Assembly (NCBI RefSeq): GCF_008033115.1
Contig: NZ_CP041203.1
Span: 2,232,001-2,296,000 of the forward strand
Length of the DNA: 64,000 bases
From: Cellulomonas sp. Y8
GTDB lineage: Bacteria > Actinomycetota > Actinomycetes > Actinomycetales > Cellulomonadaceae
Reading direction: 5' to 3'
In this document: piece after piece, positions 36,374 through 45,223 of the stretch
Layout of the letters: the number at the start of each line of letters is the position of its first letter
Numbering within the stretch: the first letter of the stretch is position 1
Position numbers and translations under genes: made by a program
Notes under the pieces: generated by a model
The model's input: only the letters and a program-made list of their open reading frames with translations
Told to the model about the DNA's origin: nothing
Database searches by the model: none

Positions 36374-39300
36374 TGCGGCTGCACACCCTGACCCTCCAGG
36401 CGGTCGGCCCGTTCGCCGGGCGGCACACCGTCGACTTCGCCGCGCTCTCCGCCGGGGGGCTGTTCCTGCTCGAGGGACCGACCGGTGCCGGGAAGTCGAC
36501 GGTCATCGACGCCGTCGTGTTCGCGCTGTACGGCAAGGTCGCGTCGGCGTCGGCGAGCGAGGACCGGCTGCGCTCGGCGTTCGCCGCGGACGACGTCGAG
36601 ACGGTCGTCGACCTGGTGTTCGAGACCGGGTCGGGCGTGTACCGGGTGCGGCGGACGCCGGCCTACGAGCGCGCCAAGAAGCGCGGGACCGGCCGCGCCA
36701 AGCAGCAGGCCACCGTGAAGCTCTGGCGGCTCACCGCGGCGCCCGAGGGCCCCGCCCCGGACCGGGAGGACGTCGACGCCGGGGACCCGCCCGGCGAGCT
36801 GCTCTCGACCCGCCTCGACGAGGCCGGTGCCGAGCTCACCCGGGTCGTCGGCCTGGACCGCGCCCAGTTCGTGCAGACCATGGTGCTGCCCCAGGGCGAG
36901 TTCGCCGCGTTCCTGCGCGCCGACCCCGAGCAGCGCCGGGGGCTGCTGCAGCGCATCTTCGGCACCGAGGTCTACGAGCGGGTCCAGCAGCGCCTCGACG
37001 AGCTGCGCCGCGAGGCCCAGCGCGTCGTGACCGAGGCCCGGACCGAGGTGCAGGAGTGCACCGCGCGGTTCGCCGGCGCGTCCGCGGCCGACGAGGACGG
37101 GGTCCTGGCCCTGCGCACCGCCGCCGCGGAGGACGCCACCGGGCTCGAGTCCCTGGTCGCCGACCGGCTCGCCGCCCTCCGGGCGCACGAGGACGCGGTC
37201 CGCGCGGTCGCCGACGCGGCCAACCGGCGGGTCACCGAGGCGCGCGCGGCGTCCGACGGCGCCGGCGCGCGGCTGCGGCTGGTCCGGCGCCGGGCGGCGC
37301 TGGAGGAGGAGCGTGCCCGGCTGGCCGTCGGGGCCGAGCAGCACGCCGCCGACGTGGCCCGGGTGGACCGCGCCCGCCGCGCCGCCGTGGCCCGGCCGGT
37401 CCTGCGCGGGCTCGACGACGCCCGCGGCGCCCTCGCCGGCGCGGACAAGGAGCTGCGGGCCGCGCTCGACGCCGCCCCGGCCGGGCTCGCCCCCGCCGAC
37501 CCCGAGGCCGCGCTCGCCGACGTCGGCCTGCCCACCGCGCTCGCCGGGGTGCGGGAGGCCGCCGCCGCGCAGGTCGCGACCCTGACACGCGTCGTCGGGC
37601 TGGAGCGCACGCTCCCCCAGCGCGCCCGCGACCGGGACCGGCTCCGCGAGGTGCAGGCCGTGCGGACCCGCACGATGGCGGAGGCAGACGACCTGCTCGC
37701 GGTGCGCCCCGAGGGCCGGGCCGCGCTCGTGGCCGACCTGGACGCGGCCGCCGCGCTCGCCGCCACGGCGCCGACCCGCGCCCGCGACCTCGCCGACGCC
37801 GAGGCCGTGGCCGGGGCCGTGCGGGACCTGGGTGCGGCCGAGGCCGAGCTCGCCGCCGCCACCGACGCGCGAGCGGTCGCCGCGCACGCCGCGGTCGCCG
37901 CGGTCGAGGAGGAGTCGCGCCTGCGCCGTGCCCGGCTCGCCGGGTTCGCCGGCGAGCTCGCCGCCGGCCTCGCGCCGGGGGAGCCGTGCCCGGTCTGCGG
38001 CGGCACCGAGCACCCGCACCCCGCGCCGGCCGGCGACGAGCCGGTGGCGGAGGAGGACGTCGCGGCCGCCGAGGACGCCCGCCGTGCCGCCGAGGACGCC
38101 GTGCGCGCCGCCGAGGCCCGCGTGGTCGGCCGGACCGAGCGCTGCGCCGCGCTCCGCGAGCGGACCGGCGGCCTGCGCGCCGACCAGGGCGCCGTCGCCG
38201 CCGCGGCGGTCGACGCCGCGCGCGCCGCGCTCACCGCGGCCCGGGACGCCGAGGCCGCCCGCGAGCGGCTCCGCGCGGACGTCGCGGAGCACGACCGCGT
38301 CACCGACGACCTGCGGCTGACCCGTGCCGCGCTCGGGGAGGAGCACGTCGCCGCGGGGCACGCCCTCGCCCGGGTGGAGGACGAGCTCGTGCGCGACGCC
38401 GCCGAGGTCGAGGTCGCGCGGGACGGGTACCCCACGGTCCTCGCCCGGCAGGGCGCCGAGCAGGCCCGGGTGGACGCGGCCGACGGCCTGCTCGCGGCGC
38501 TGGACCGGCGCGCGGCCGCCGCCCGTACCGTGGCCGACCGGGTCGCCGAGGTCGCCCGCGTGCTCACCGAGCAGGACCTCGGGGACGAGGACTCCGCCCG
38601 CGCCGCGATCGCGGAGGCCGCCGACGTGGCCGCCGCCGAGCGCGCGGTCGAGGCGTACCGCACCGCCGTGGCCCGGGTGGAGCAGGGTCTCCGGGACCCG
38701 GAGCTCGCCGACCTCGCCGCGGGGGACCCGCGCGCGCTCGCCGCCGAGGTGGCGGAGCTCGAGCAGGCGCTCGCCGACGCCGTCGGTGCCGCCGACGCCG
38801 CCGGCGCGCAGCTGGGCTCCGTCCGCGACCGGGCGGCGCGCGCCGCGGACGCGGCACGCCACGTCACGGAGTCCGCCGCCGCGCTCGCCACGGCCGAGCA
38901 GCACGCCGCCCCGGTCACCCGCATGGCCCGGCTCGCCGGCGGCGCCGACGCCGACAACGCCCGCGCGCTGTCGCTCGCGACCTACGTGCTCGTCCGCCGG
39001 TTCGAGGACGTCGTCGCCGCCGCGAACGACCGGCTGCGCGAGATGTCCGACGGCCGGTACGAGCTGGAGCGCAGCGACGAGCGCGAGGACGTGCGCACCC
39101 GGCGCACCGGTCTGGCGATGCGGGTGGTGGACCACACGACCGGCGCCGCGCGCGACCCCCGCACGCTGTCCGGGGGCGAGACGTTCTACGTGTCGCTGTG
39201 CCTCGCGCTCGGCATGGCCGACGTCGTCACCGCGGAGGCGGGCGGCGTCGAGCTGGGCACGCTGTTCATCGACGAGGGCTTCGGCACGCTCGACCCGCAC

Positions 39301-39462
39301 ACCCTCGACGCCGTGCTCGGCGAGCTCGGGAAGCTGCGCGCCGGCGGCAGGGTCGTCGGGGTGGTGTCGCACGTCGAGGCGCTCAAGCAGGCGGTCGCGG
39401 AGCGGATCGAGGTGCGCCGGCGGACCGACGGGTCGAGCACGCTCACGGTCGTCGCGGGCTGA
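36373..39462 (+). CDS. sbcC: Exonuclease SbcCD subunit C (SMC/Rad50-like ATPase)
   Basis: The 1029-residue product has Walker A GPTGAGKST (35-43), long Ala/Arg/Glu-rich coiled coils, the zinc hook CPVCGG (539-544) at the coil apex, the ABC signature LSGGE near residue 932 and Walker B LFIDEGFGTLD near 963. It dimerises through the hook and drives SbcD nuclease. It starts at ATG 36373 on the sbcD stop (TGATG), so expression is coupled. Confidence 0.96.
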   Translation: MRLHTLTLQAVGPFAGRHTVDFAALSAGGLFLLEGPTGAGKSTVIDAVVFALYGKVASASASEDRLRSAFAADDVETVVDLVFETGSGVYRVRRTPAYERAKKRGTGRAKQQATVKLWRLTAAPEGPAPDREDVDAGDPPGELLSTRLDEAGAELTRVVGLDRAQFVQTMVLPQGEFAAFLRADPEQRRGLLQRIFGTEVYERVQQRLDELRREAQRVVTEARTEVQECTARFAGASAADEDGVLALRTAAAEDATGLESLVADRLAALRAHEDAVRAVADAANRRVTEARAASDGAGARLRLVRRRAALEEERARLAVGAEQHAADVARVDRARRAAVARPVLRGLDDARGALAGADKELRAALDAAPAGLAPADPEAALADVGLPTALAGVREAAAAQVATLTRVVGLERTLPQRARDRDRLREVQAVRTRTMAEADDLLAVRPEGRAALVADLDAAAALAATAPTRARDLADAEAVAGAVRDLGAAEAELAAATDARAVAAHAAVAAVEEESRLRRARLAGFAGELAAGLAPGEPCPVCGGTEHPHPAPAGDEPVAEEDVAAAEDARRAAEDAVRAAEARVVGRTERCAALRERTGGLRADQGAVAAAAVDAARAALTAARDAEAARERLRADVAEHDRVTDDLRLTRAALGEEHVAAGHALARVEDELVRDAAEVEVARDGYPTVLARQGAEQARVDAADGLLAALDRRAAAARTVADRVAEVARVLTEQDLGDEDSARAAIAEAADVAAAERAVEAYRTAVARVEQGLRDPELADLAAGDPRALAAEVAELEQALADAVGAADAAGAQLGSVRDRAARAADAARHVTESAAALATAEQHAAPVTRMARLAGGADADNARALSLATYVLVRRFEDVVAAANDRLREMSDGRYELERSDEREDVRTRRTGLAMRVVDHTTGAARDPRTLSGGETFYVSLCLALGMADVVTAEAGGVELGTLFIDEGFGTLDPHTLDAVLGELGKLRAGGRVVGVVSHVEALKQAVAERIEVRRRTDGSSTLTVVAG

Positions 39463-39513
39463 GGCGCCCCGGGGTCGCCGGACGCCGGCCGCCGCGCTGG
39501 GACCGGCCGCGCC

Positions 39514-39957
39514 TCACCACGTCCACCCGCGCGACGCCAGCTCCACCTCCTCGCGCATCCGCTCCCACGGGTCGCCCTTCGCCCGCGGCAGCACCTCGAC
39601 CCCCGCGAGCCGGCACGCCTCCGCGAGCAGCGCGTCGTAGGCGAGCTGGCTCGCGATGATCCGCTCCGCCCGGGCCCAGGCGTGCGCGTCCTCCTCGAGC
39701 CGCCGCAGGTGGTCGGCCACGATCCCGAGCCGGACCTGCACGTGCAGGGCGTCGAACGGGTCGGGCGGCGGGGGTGCGCCGTGCCGGCCGTGCCGCACCC
39801 GGGTGGCGACCCGGTCGAGCAGCCCGGCCACCCGGGCCCGACGGCGCTCGCGCGCAGCGCGCCGCCGCGGCGACGACTCCGCCCCCGGGATCAGCCTGAG
39901 CACGACGGCGAACGTCAGCGCCGGCAGCACGAGCCAGAGCACCAGCCACCACGCCAT
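39514..39957 (-). CDS. Hypothetical protein with N-terminal membrane anchor
   Basis: The 147-residue product has a membrane segment at residues 2-22 (WWLVLWLVLPALTFAVVL), an Arg-rich stop-transfer stretch and a helical cytoplasmic domain ending in ELASRGWTW. I recognise no family. It sits convergent to sbcC and divergent from the ABC ATPase gene. The frame has normal codon bias and no equally convincing frame opposite, so I regard it as a real gene. Confidence 0.65.
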   Translation of the reverse strand: MAWWLVLWLVLPALTFAVVLRLIPGAESSPRRRAARERRRARVAGLLDRVATRVRHGRHGAPPPPDPFDALHVQVRLGIVADHLRRLEEDAHAWARAERIIASQLAYDALLAEACRLAGVEVLPRAKGDPWERMREEVELASRGWTW

Positions 39958-40135
39958 CGGAGCACCTCGGCACCAGCGTAGGCCGCGGGTGTGACCCGCG
40001 CCACAGTCCGGCTGCGTCGGGACCTCGGTCCCTCGGGGGCGGGATCAGGGGCGGACCAGGGTGCTCCCGGATGCCCGCGTGCGAGGGGAGGGCGGGACGA
40101 TCCACAGGTTGGCAGGGGAGCGACCACGACCAGGG

Positions 40136-40939
40136 ATGAGGATCATGGCCACGAACGACGGCACGCCGATCGCGAGCGCGCGCGGTCTGGTGAAGACGTA
40201 CGGCACGGGCGAGGCGGCGGTGCGGGCACTCGACGGCGTCGACGTGGACTTCGCCCGCGGGGAGCTCACCGCGATCATGGGCCCGTCGGGGTCCGGCAAG
40301 TCGACCCTGATGCACTGCATGGCGGGCCTGGACCGCGGGGACGCCGGCACCGTGGTGGTGGACGGCCTCGAGGTCAGCGCGATGAACGAGCGGAAGCTGA
40401 CCCGGCTGCGCCGCGACCACCTCGGCTTCGTGTTCCAGGCGTTCAACCTGGTCCCGACCCTGACGGCGCTGGAGAACATCACGCTGCCGCTGGACATCGC
40501 GCGCCGCCCGGTCGACCGGGCGCACCTGGACGCCGTCGTGCAGGCCGTGGGCCTGGCGGACCGGCTGGGGCACAAGCCGACGGAGCTGTCCGGCGGTCAG
40601 CAGCAGCGCGTGGCCTGCGCGCGCGCCCTGGTGTCGCGGCCCTCGGTGGTGTTCGCGGACGAGCCGACCGGCAACCTGGACTCGACGTCGTCCGGCGAGG
40701 TGCTGGGCTTCCTGCGCCGCTCGGTCGACGACCTGGGCCAGTCCGTCGTCATGGTGACCCACGACCCGACCGCGGCGTCCTACGCGCACCGGGTGCTGTT
40801 CCTCGCGGACGGGCGCCTGGTCGGCGAGCTCACCGACCCCACCCCGGACTCCGTCCTCGCCGCGCTCGCGGCCCTGCGCCCGGCCCCGGCCGGTGCCGTC
40901 GCGTCGGTCGCCGTCGCGGCCGCCGACGGGTCGCGCTGA
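40136..40939 (+). CDS. ABC transporter ATP-binding protein (MacB/LolD type)
   Basis: The 267-residue product has Walker A GPSGSGKST (49-57), LSGGQQQRVACARAL, Walker B VVFADEPTGNLDS and the switch histidine in VMVTHD. FQAFNLVPTLTALENI is typical of MacB/LolD/FtsE-like ATPases that drive FtsX-type permeases by mechanotransmission. ATG 40136 or ATG 40145 could be the start. The stop overlaps the permease gene by one base. Confidence 0.95.
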   Translation: MRIMATNDGTPIASARGLVKTYGTGEAAVRALDGVDVDFARGELTAIMGPSGSGKSTLMHCMAGLDRGDAGTVVVDGLEVSAMNERKLTRLRRDHLGFVFQAFNLVPTLTALENITLPLDIARRPVDRAHLDAVVQAVGLADRLGHKPTELSGGQQQRVACARALVSRPSVVFADEPTGNLDSTSSGEVLGFLRRSVDDLGQSVVMVTHDPTAASYAHRVLFLADGRLVGELTDPTPDSVLAALAALRPAPAGAVASVAVAAADGSR

Positions 40940-43479
40940 TGCTGCGGGTGGCGCTGCGCGGCATCCGCGCCCACCTCGTCCGGTTCCTGCTCTCCCTGCT
41001 GGCGGTCGCCCTGGGCGTCGCCTTCGTCGCGGGCACGTTCTCCCTCCGCACGATGATGTCGAGCACCTTCGACGGCATCGTCGACGCCGGCACCCCCGGC
41101 GACGCCTACGTCCGCGCGGAGCCCGCCGAGGGCTCGTCGGTGGTCGAGGGCACCACGGCCGGCCCGGCGGTGCCGATGACGCTCGCGGACGAGATCGCCG
41201 CCCTCGACGGGGTCGCCCACGCGATCCCCGAGGCGCAGGGCTCGATCGTCCTGGTCGGCGCGGACGGCACAGCCGTGCAGAGCACGCAGGCGCCCAGCCT
41301 GGTGTTCTCCTACCTGCCGGACGACCCGTCGCTCGACGTCGTCGAGGGCCGCGGCCCGGAGCGCCCGGGCGAGATCGCGCTCGAGACGGCCACGCTGGCG
41401 TCCTCAGGGCTGGAGGTCGGCGACACCACGCAGGTCGTCCTCGGCGGGCAGCTGTCGGACGCCGAGGTCGTAGGCCGGTTCGACATGGGCGCGCCCATGG
41501 CCGGCGCGACGCTCGTGGTCGTCGACCCGGGCACGGGCTACGCGTTGTTCGCGCCCGACGGCGACGTCGCGGACATCGCGGTCTACGCCGAGGACGGCAC
41601 CACGCCGGCCGAGCTCGTCGACGCCATCGCCCCGCTCGTCCCCGGCGACCTGCAGGTCGTCACCGGGCAGGAGCTGCGCGACGAGAACAAGGACGCCATC
41701 GGCGAGATGCTCGGCTTCATCACCACGTTCCTGCTGGTGTTCGCCGCGATCGCGCTGTTCGTGGGCGCGTTCATCATCTCCAACACCTTCGCGATGTCGG
41801 TCCGGCAGCGGATGCGCGAGTTCGCGCTGCTCCGCGCGGTCGGGGCGTCGCCGGCGCAGGTGTTCACGTCGATCCTGGTCCAGGCGGCGGTCGTCGGGCT
41901 CATCGGGTCCGCGCTCGGCATCGCCGGCGGGCTCGGCCTGGTGCAGGGGCTCAAGTCCGTCTTCGAGGCGATGGGGATGGACCTGGCCGGGGACATCCCG
42001 GTCGACGGCGCGACGATCGGTGTCTCGCTGGTCGTCGGGACCGTGGTCAGCGTCCTCGCCGCCGCCGTGCCCGCGCGCCGCGCCGCCCTGGTGCCGCCGG
42101 TCGAGGCCATGCGCGACGACGTCGCGGTGCCCGAGCGCTCGATCCGGGTGCGCGCGGTCCTCGGCACGCTCCTCACGGGACTCGGCGTCGCGGCGGTGCT
42201 CGCCGCCGTGCTGAACACCGGCGAGGAGACGCTGGACGCCGCGCTCGGCGCCGGCGCCGGCGCGGTCCTGGTCGGCGTGCTCATGCTGGCGCCGAGCCTC
42301 GCGCGGACCGTCGTCGGGGCGCTCGCGTGGCCGTTCGTGCGGCTGCTGCGACCCGTCGGACGGCTGGCGCGCGGGAACGTGGTGCGCAACCCGCGCCGCA
42401 CCGCCAACACCGCGGGCGCGCTGATGATCGGCATGGCGCTGGTCGGCGGCGTGTCCGTGATCGCGACCTCCGCGCAGGCCTCGGTCGCCGGGGTCGTCGA
42501 GTCGCAGCTGCACGCCGACGTGGTGCTGCAGTCCGCCACCCGGGACCTCCCCAAGGGCGCGATCGCCGACGTCGACGCGCTGCCCGAGGTCGGCGGCACG
42601 GCGGCGTTCGCGTTCGCGCCGCTCGAGGTGTCCTCGGACGGCGACGGGTCCGGGACGCAGATCGTCGCGGGCGTCCGCGACGACCTGTTCGACCGGACGA
42701 TCGAGGCGACGACGATCGAGGGGGACCTCGCGTCGCTCGCGGACGGCGAGGCGGCCGTCCAGGAGGACCCGGCGAAGGAGCAGGGCTGGGCCGTCGGGGA
42801 CACCCTGCGGATCACCGGCGCCACGGGGCCCCGGGACGTGACGGTCGGCGCGGTGTTCACGACCAACGTGATCGGCGCCCCGGTGGTCGTCGGCACCGAG
42901 GTGCTGGACGCCCTGGTGCCGCCCGAGCAGCAGATGGTCGACCTGCTGGCGGTCGACGCCGCCGCCGGGGTCGGGGTCGACGAGCTGAAGGACGCCGTCA
43001 CCGCGGCGGTGGCGCCCTACGTCGTCGTCTCGGTGCTGACCCAGGACGAGTTCGTCTCGAACCTCGCCGACCAGGTCAACCAGGTCCTCGTGATCCTGTA
43101 CGCCCTGCTCGGCCTGTCCGTGGTGATCGCGGTGCTGGGCATCGTGAACACGCTCGCGCTGTCCGTCATCGAGCGCACCCGGGAGATCGGGCTGCTCCGG
43201 GCCGTCGGCCTGGGCCGGCTCCAGCTCGCGGGCACCGTGACCGTCGAGTCCGTGCTCACGGCGGTGTTCGGCACCGTCGTCGGGCTCGTCGTCGGGGTGG
43301 CGCTCGCCTCCGCCCTGCCGTCGGTGTACGCCGACGACGGCCTGTCCGAGCTGGTGATCCCGTGGGGGAACCTGGTGGGCATGCTCGGGCTGGCCGTCGT
43401 CGTCGGGGTGCTGGCCGCGCTGTGGCCCGGCACCCGGGCGGCCCGGATGCGGGTGCTGGACGCCGTCAGCTACGAGTGA
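40939..43479 (+). CDS. FtsX/MacB-like ABC transporter permease
   Basis: The 846-residue product has a span at residues 13-35, a large extracytoplasmic domain, three spans around 255-385, a second set of FtsX spans and a second extracytoplasmic domain, then three spans near the end. It thus holds two FtsX modules, as in large actinobacterial permeases. NTFAMSVRQRMREFALLRAVGASPAQV and NTLALSVIERTREIGLLRAVGLGRLQ are the two repeated coupling segments. It may move lipids, lipoproteins or antimicrobials. It overlaps the convergent G6PDH gene by 14 bases. Confidence 0.93.
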   Translation: MLRVALRGIRAHLVRFLLSLLAVALGVAFVAGTFSLRTMMSSTFDGIVDAGTPGDAYVRAEPAEGSSVVEGTTAGPAVPMTLADEIAALDGVAHAIPEAQGSIVLVGADGTAVQSTQAPSLVFSYLPDDPSLDVVEGRGPERPGEIALETATLASSGLEVGDTTQVVLGGQLSDAEVVGRFDMGAPMAGATLVVVDPGTGYALFAPDGDVADIAVYAEDGTTPAELVDAIAPLVPGDLQVVTGQELRDENKDAIGEMLGFITTFLLVFAAIALFVGAFIISNTFAMSVRQRMREFALLRAVGASPAQVFTSILVQAAVVGLIGSALGIAGGLGLVQGLKSVFEAMGMDLAGDIPVDGATIGVSLVVGTVVSVLAAAVPARRAALVPPVEAMRDDVAVPERSIRVRAVLGTLLTGLGVAAVLAAVLNTGEETLDAALGAGAGAVLVGVLMLAPSLARTVVGALAWPFVRLLRPVGRLARGNVVRNPRRTANTAGALMIGMALVGGVSVIATSAQASVAGVVESQLHADVVLQSATRDLPKGAIADVDALPEVGGTAAFAFAPLEVSSDGDGSGTQIVAGVRDDLFDRTIEATTIEGDLASLADGEAAVQEDPAKEQGWAVGDTLRITGATGPRDVTVGAVFTTNVIGAPVVVGTEVLDALVPPEQQMVDLLAVDAAAGVGVDELKDAVTAAVAPYVVVSVLTQDEFVSNLADQVNQVLVILYALLGLSVVIAVLGIVNTLALSVIERTREIGLLRAVGLGRLQLAGTVTVESVLTAVFGTVVGLVVGVALASALPSVYADDGLSELVIPWGNLVGMLGLAVVVGVLAALWPGTRAARMRVLDAVSYE

Positions 43480-44878
43480 GGACCCACCCGTCCGGGCCGG
43501 CCAGGTCGTCGGCCCGGACGGGGCCCCACGAGCCGGGCTCGTACGGCTCAGGGTCGGGCCGGTCCGGTCCGAGCAGCGGCGCGAACGCCCGCCAGGCGGC
43601 CTCGAGCCCGTGCGGCGTCGTGAACAGCGTCCGGTCGCCGACCAGCACGTCGTGCAGCAGCGACGCGTACGGCGTGATCGGGTCGCCGGGCTCGACGTCG
43701 TCCAGCCCGAGCGAGGCCGTCCCGGTGGCGAGCCGGAGGTCCGGCCCCGGCTGCTTGACGGTCGTCGTGATGTCGATGGCGCCGTCGCCCGCCAGCGACA
43801 GGCTGATCCGGCCCGGCCCCGCCGGCTCGCCGAACAGCTCGTCCGGCGTCTTCAGCACCAGCGTGACCCGCTGCGCGGACACGGCCATGCGCTTGCCGGT
43901 GCGGAGCAGGAACGGCACGCCGCGCCAGCGGTCGTTGTCCACCCACAGCCGCGCGGCGACGAACGTGTCCGTCGTCGAGTCGTCGGCGATGCCGTCGATG
44001 TCCCGGTAGCCGTCGAACTGGCCCAGCACGACCTCGGCGGGGTCCAGCGGCCGGAAGCACCCGATCACGGCCTCGCGCGCCGTCGCCAGGTGGTCCGCGT
44101 CGAGCGCCGCCGGCGGCTCCATCGCGACCTCGGCCGCGATCTGGAACAGGTGCGTGACCAGCATGTCCAGGGCGGCGCCGGTCTCGTCGTAGAAGTCCGC
44201 GCGGTCGGCCACGTCCAGCGTCTCGGGGACGTCGACCTGCACCTGCGCCACGTGCCGCCGGTTCCACACCCCGCCGAACAGCTCGTTGCCGAACCGGAGC
44301 ACGTGCAGGTTCTGGGTCGCCTCCTTGCCGAGGAAGTGGTCGATCCGGAACACCTGGTCCTCGCCGAGCACCTCGTGCACCAGGGCGTCGAGCTCCTCGA
44401 ACGACTCCGGCGAGGTGCCGTACGGCTTCTCGTAGACCACGCGGACGCCCTCGGCCATGCCGTGGGCGCGCAGGGCCCGCGTCGTCGGGGCGAACGCCGA
44501 CGGCGGGACCGCGAGGTAGTGGACGACGGTCACGTCCCCGTCGTCACCGGCGGCGAGGTCGCGCCGGGCGTCCCGGACCGCGTCGACGAGCTCGCCCGGC
44601 TCGTCTTCGGTGAAGGTCAGCGCGTAGGACACGTGGCCGTCGAGGGCGTCGGCGTGCCCCGGCTCGCCGTGCTCCTCGAGCGAGGACCGGACCAGGTCGG
44701 CGAGCTCGTCGTCGCCGATCGGCTTGCGGCCGGTGCCGATGAGCGCCCAGCGCTCCGGCAGCAGCCCGCGCGTCGCGAGCTGGGCGAGCCCCGGGTAGAC
44801 CATGCGCTCGGCGAGGTCGCCGCGGGCGCCGTGCAGGACGAACAGGACCGGCGTCTCGACCGGCGTCGTGGGTGCCAT
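43466..44878 (-). CDS. zwf: Glucose-6-phosphate dehydrogenase (paralogue outside a pentose-phosphate operon)
   Basis: The 470-residue product carries the G6PDH active-site signature RIDHFLGKE (178-186), EKPYG (150-154) and an NAD(P) loop HGARGDL (16-22) in place of the common GASGDL. FYDETGAALDML and LRTGKRM are further family segments. It oxidises glucose-6-phosphate to the lactone. No tkt, tal or opcA genes adjoin it, so it is probably a second copy. Several signature changes mark it as divergent. Confidence 0.9.
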   Translation of the reverse strand: MAPTTPVETPVLFVLHGARGDLAERMVYPGLAQLATRGLLPERWALIGTGRKPIGDDELADLVRSSLEEHGEPGHADALDGHVSYALTFTEDEPGELVDAVRDARRDLAAGDDGDVTVVHYLAVPPSAFAPTTRALRAHGMAEGVRVVYEKPYGTSPESFEELDALVHEVLGEDQVFRIDHFLGKEATQNLHVLRFGNELFGGVWNRRHVAQVQVDVPETLDVADRADFYDETGAALDMLVTHLFQIAAEVAMEPPAALDADHLATAREAVIGCFRPLDPAEVVLGQFDGYRDIDGIADDSTTDTFVAARLWVDNDRWRGVPFLLRTGKRMAVSAQRVTLVLKTPDELFGEPAGPGRISLSLAGDGAIDITTTVKQPGPDLRLATGTASLGLDDVEPGDPITPYASLLHDVLVGDRTLFTTPHGLEAAWRAFAPLLGPDRPDPEPYEPGSWGPVRADDLAGPDGWVLTRS

Positions 44879-44886
44879 GCCGCGGC

Positions 44887-45126
44887 TCAGAGGGCGGGCG
44901 GGTCGGTGCGCTCCGGGTGCCGCACCGGCGGTTCGTGGGTGCCCTCGCGCTTCTGCTTCTCGAGGAAGTCGCGCGCCTTCGCGGTGGCCTGGTCGACCTT
45001 GCGGTCGGTGGAGTCCGAGGTGCGCGACTTCACCGCGTCGGCGGCCTTGTCGATCGCCCCGGCGATCTTGTCCTCGTTGCCGGCGACGGCCTTCTTGGCC
45101 TTGTCGACGAAGTCCCCGATGCCCAT
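44887..45126 (-). CDS. Rv0909/MT0933-type antitoxin-like small protein
   Basis: The 79-residue product starts MGIGDFVDKAKKAVAGNEDK and continues with charged amphipathic helices (IAGAIDKAADAVKSRT, KVDQATAKARDFLEKQ). This matches the actinobacterial family annotated as antitoxin (MT0933). No toxin gene accompanies it, so the antitoxin label is only a family name. It ends 8 bases before the G6PDH start and may be co-transcribed with it. Confidence 0.8.
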   Translation of the reverse strand: MGIGDFVDKAKKAVAGNEDKIAGAIDKAADAVKSRTSDSTDRKVDQATAKARDFLEKQKREGTHEPPVRHPERTDPPAL

Positions 45127-45223
45127 GTCCGCTCCCGTCGTGGCGCAGGTGGATGCCTGCCACGAGTCAACGTCGGGCCCCGGACCCCCGCAACCGGGCG
45201 GGGGTCCGGGGCGACGTCCCCGG

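Noticed and set aside
44887..45126. Rv0909-type protein as half of a toxin-antitoxin pair
   Set aside because: No toxin-like gene lies beside it; the neighbours are G6PDH and a flavoenzyme.
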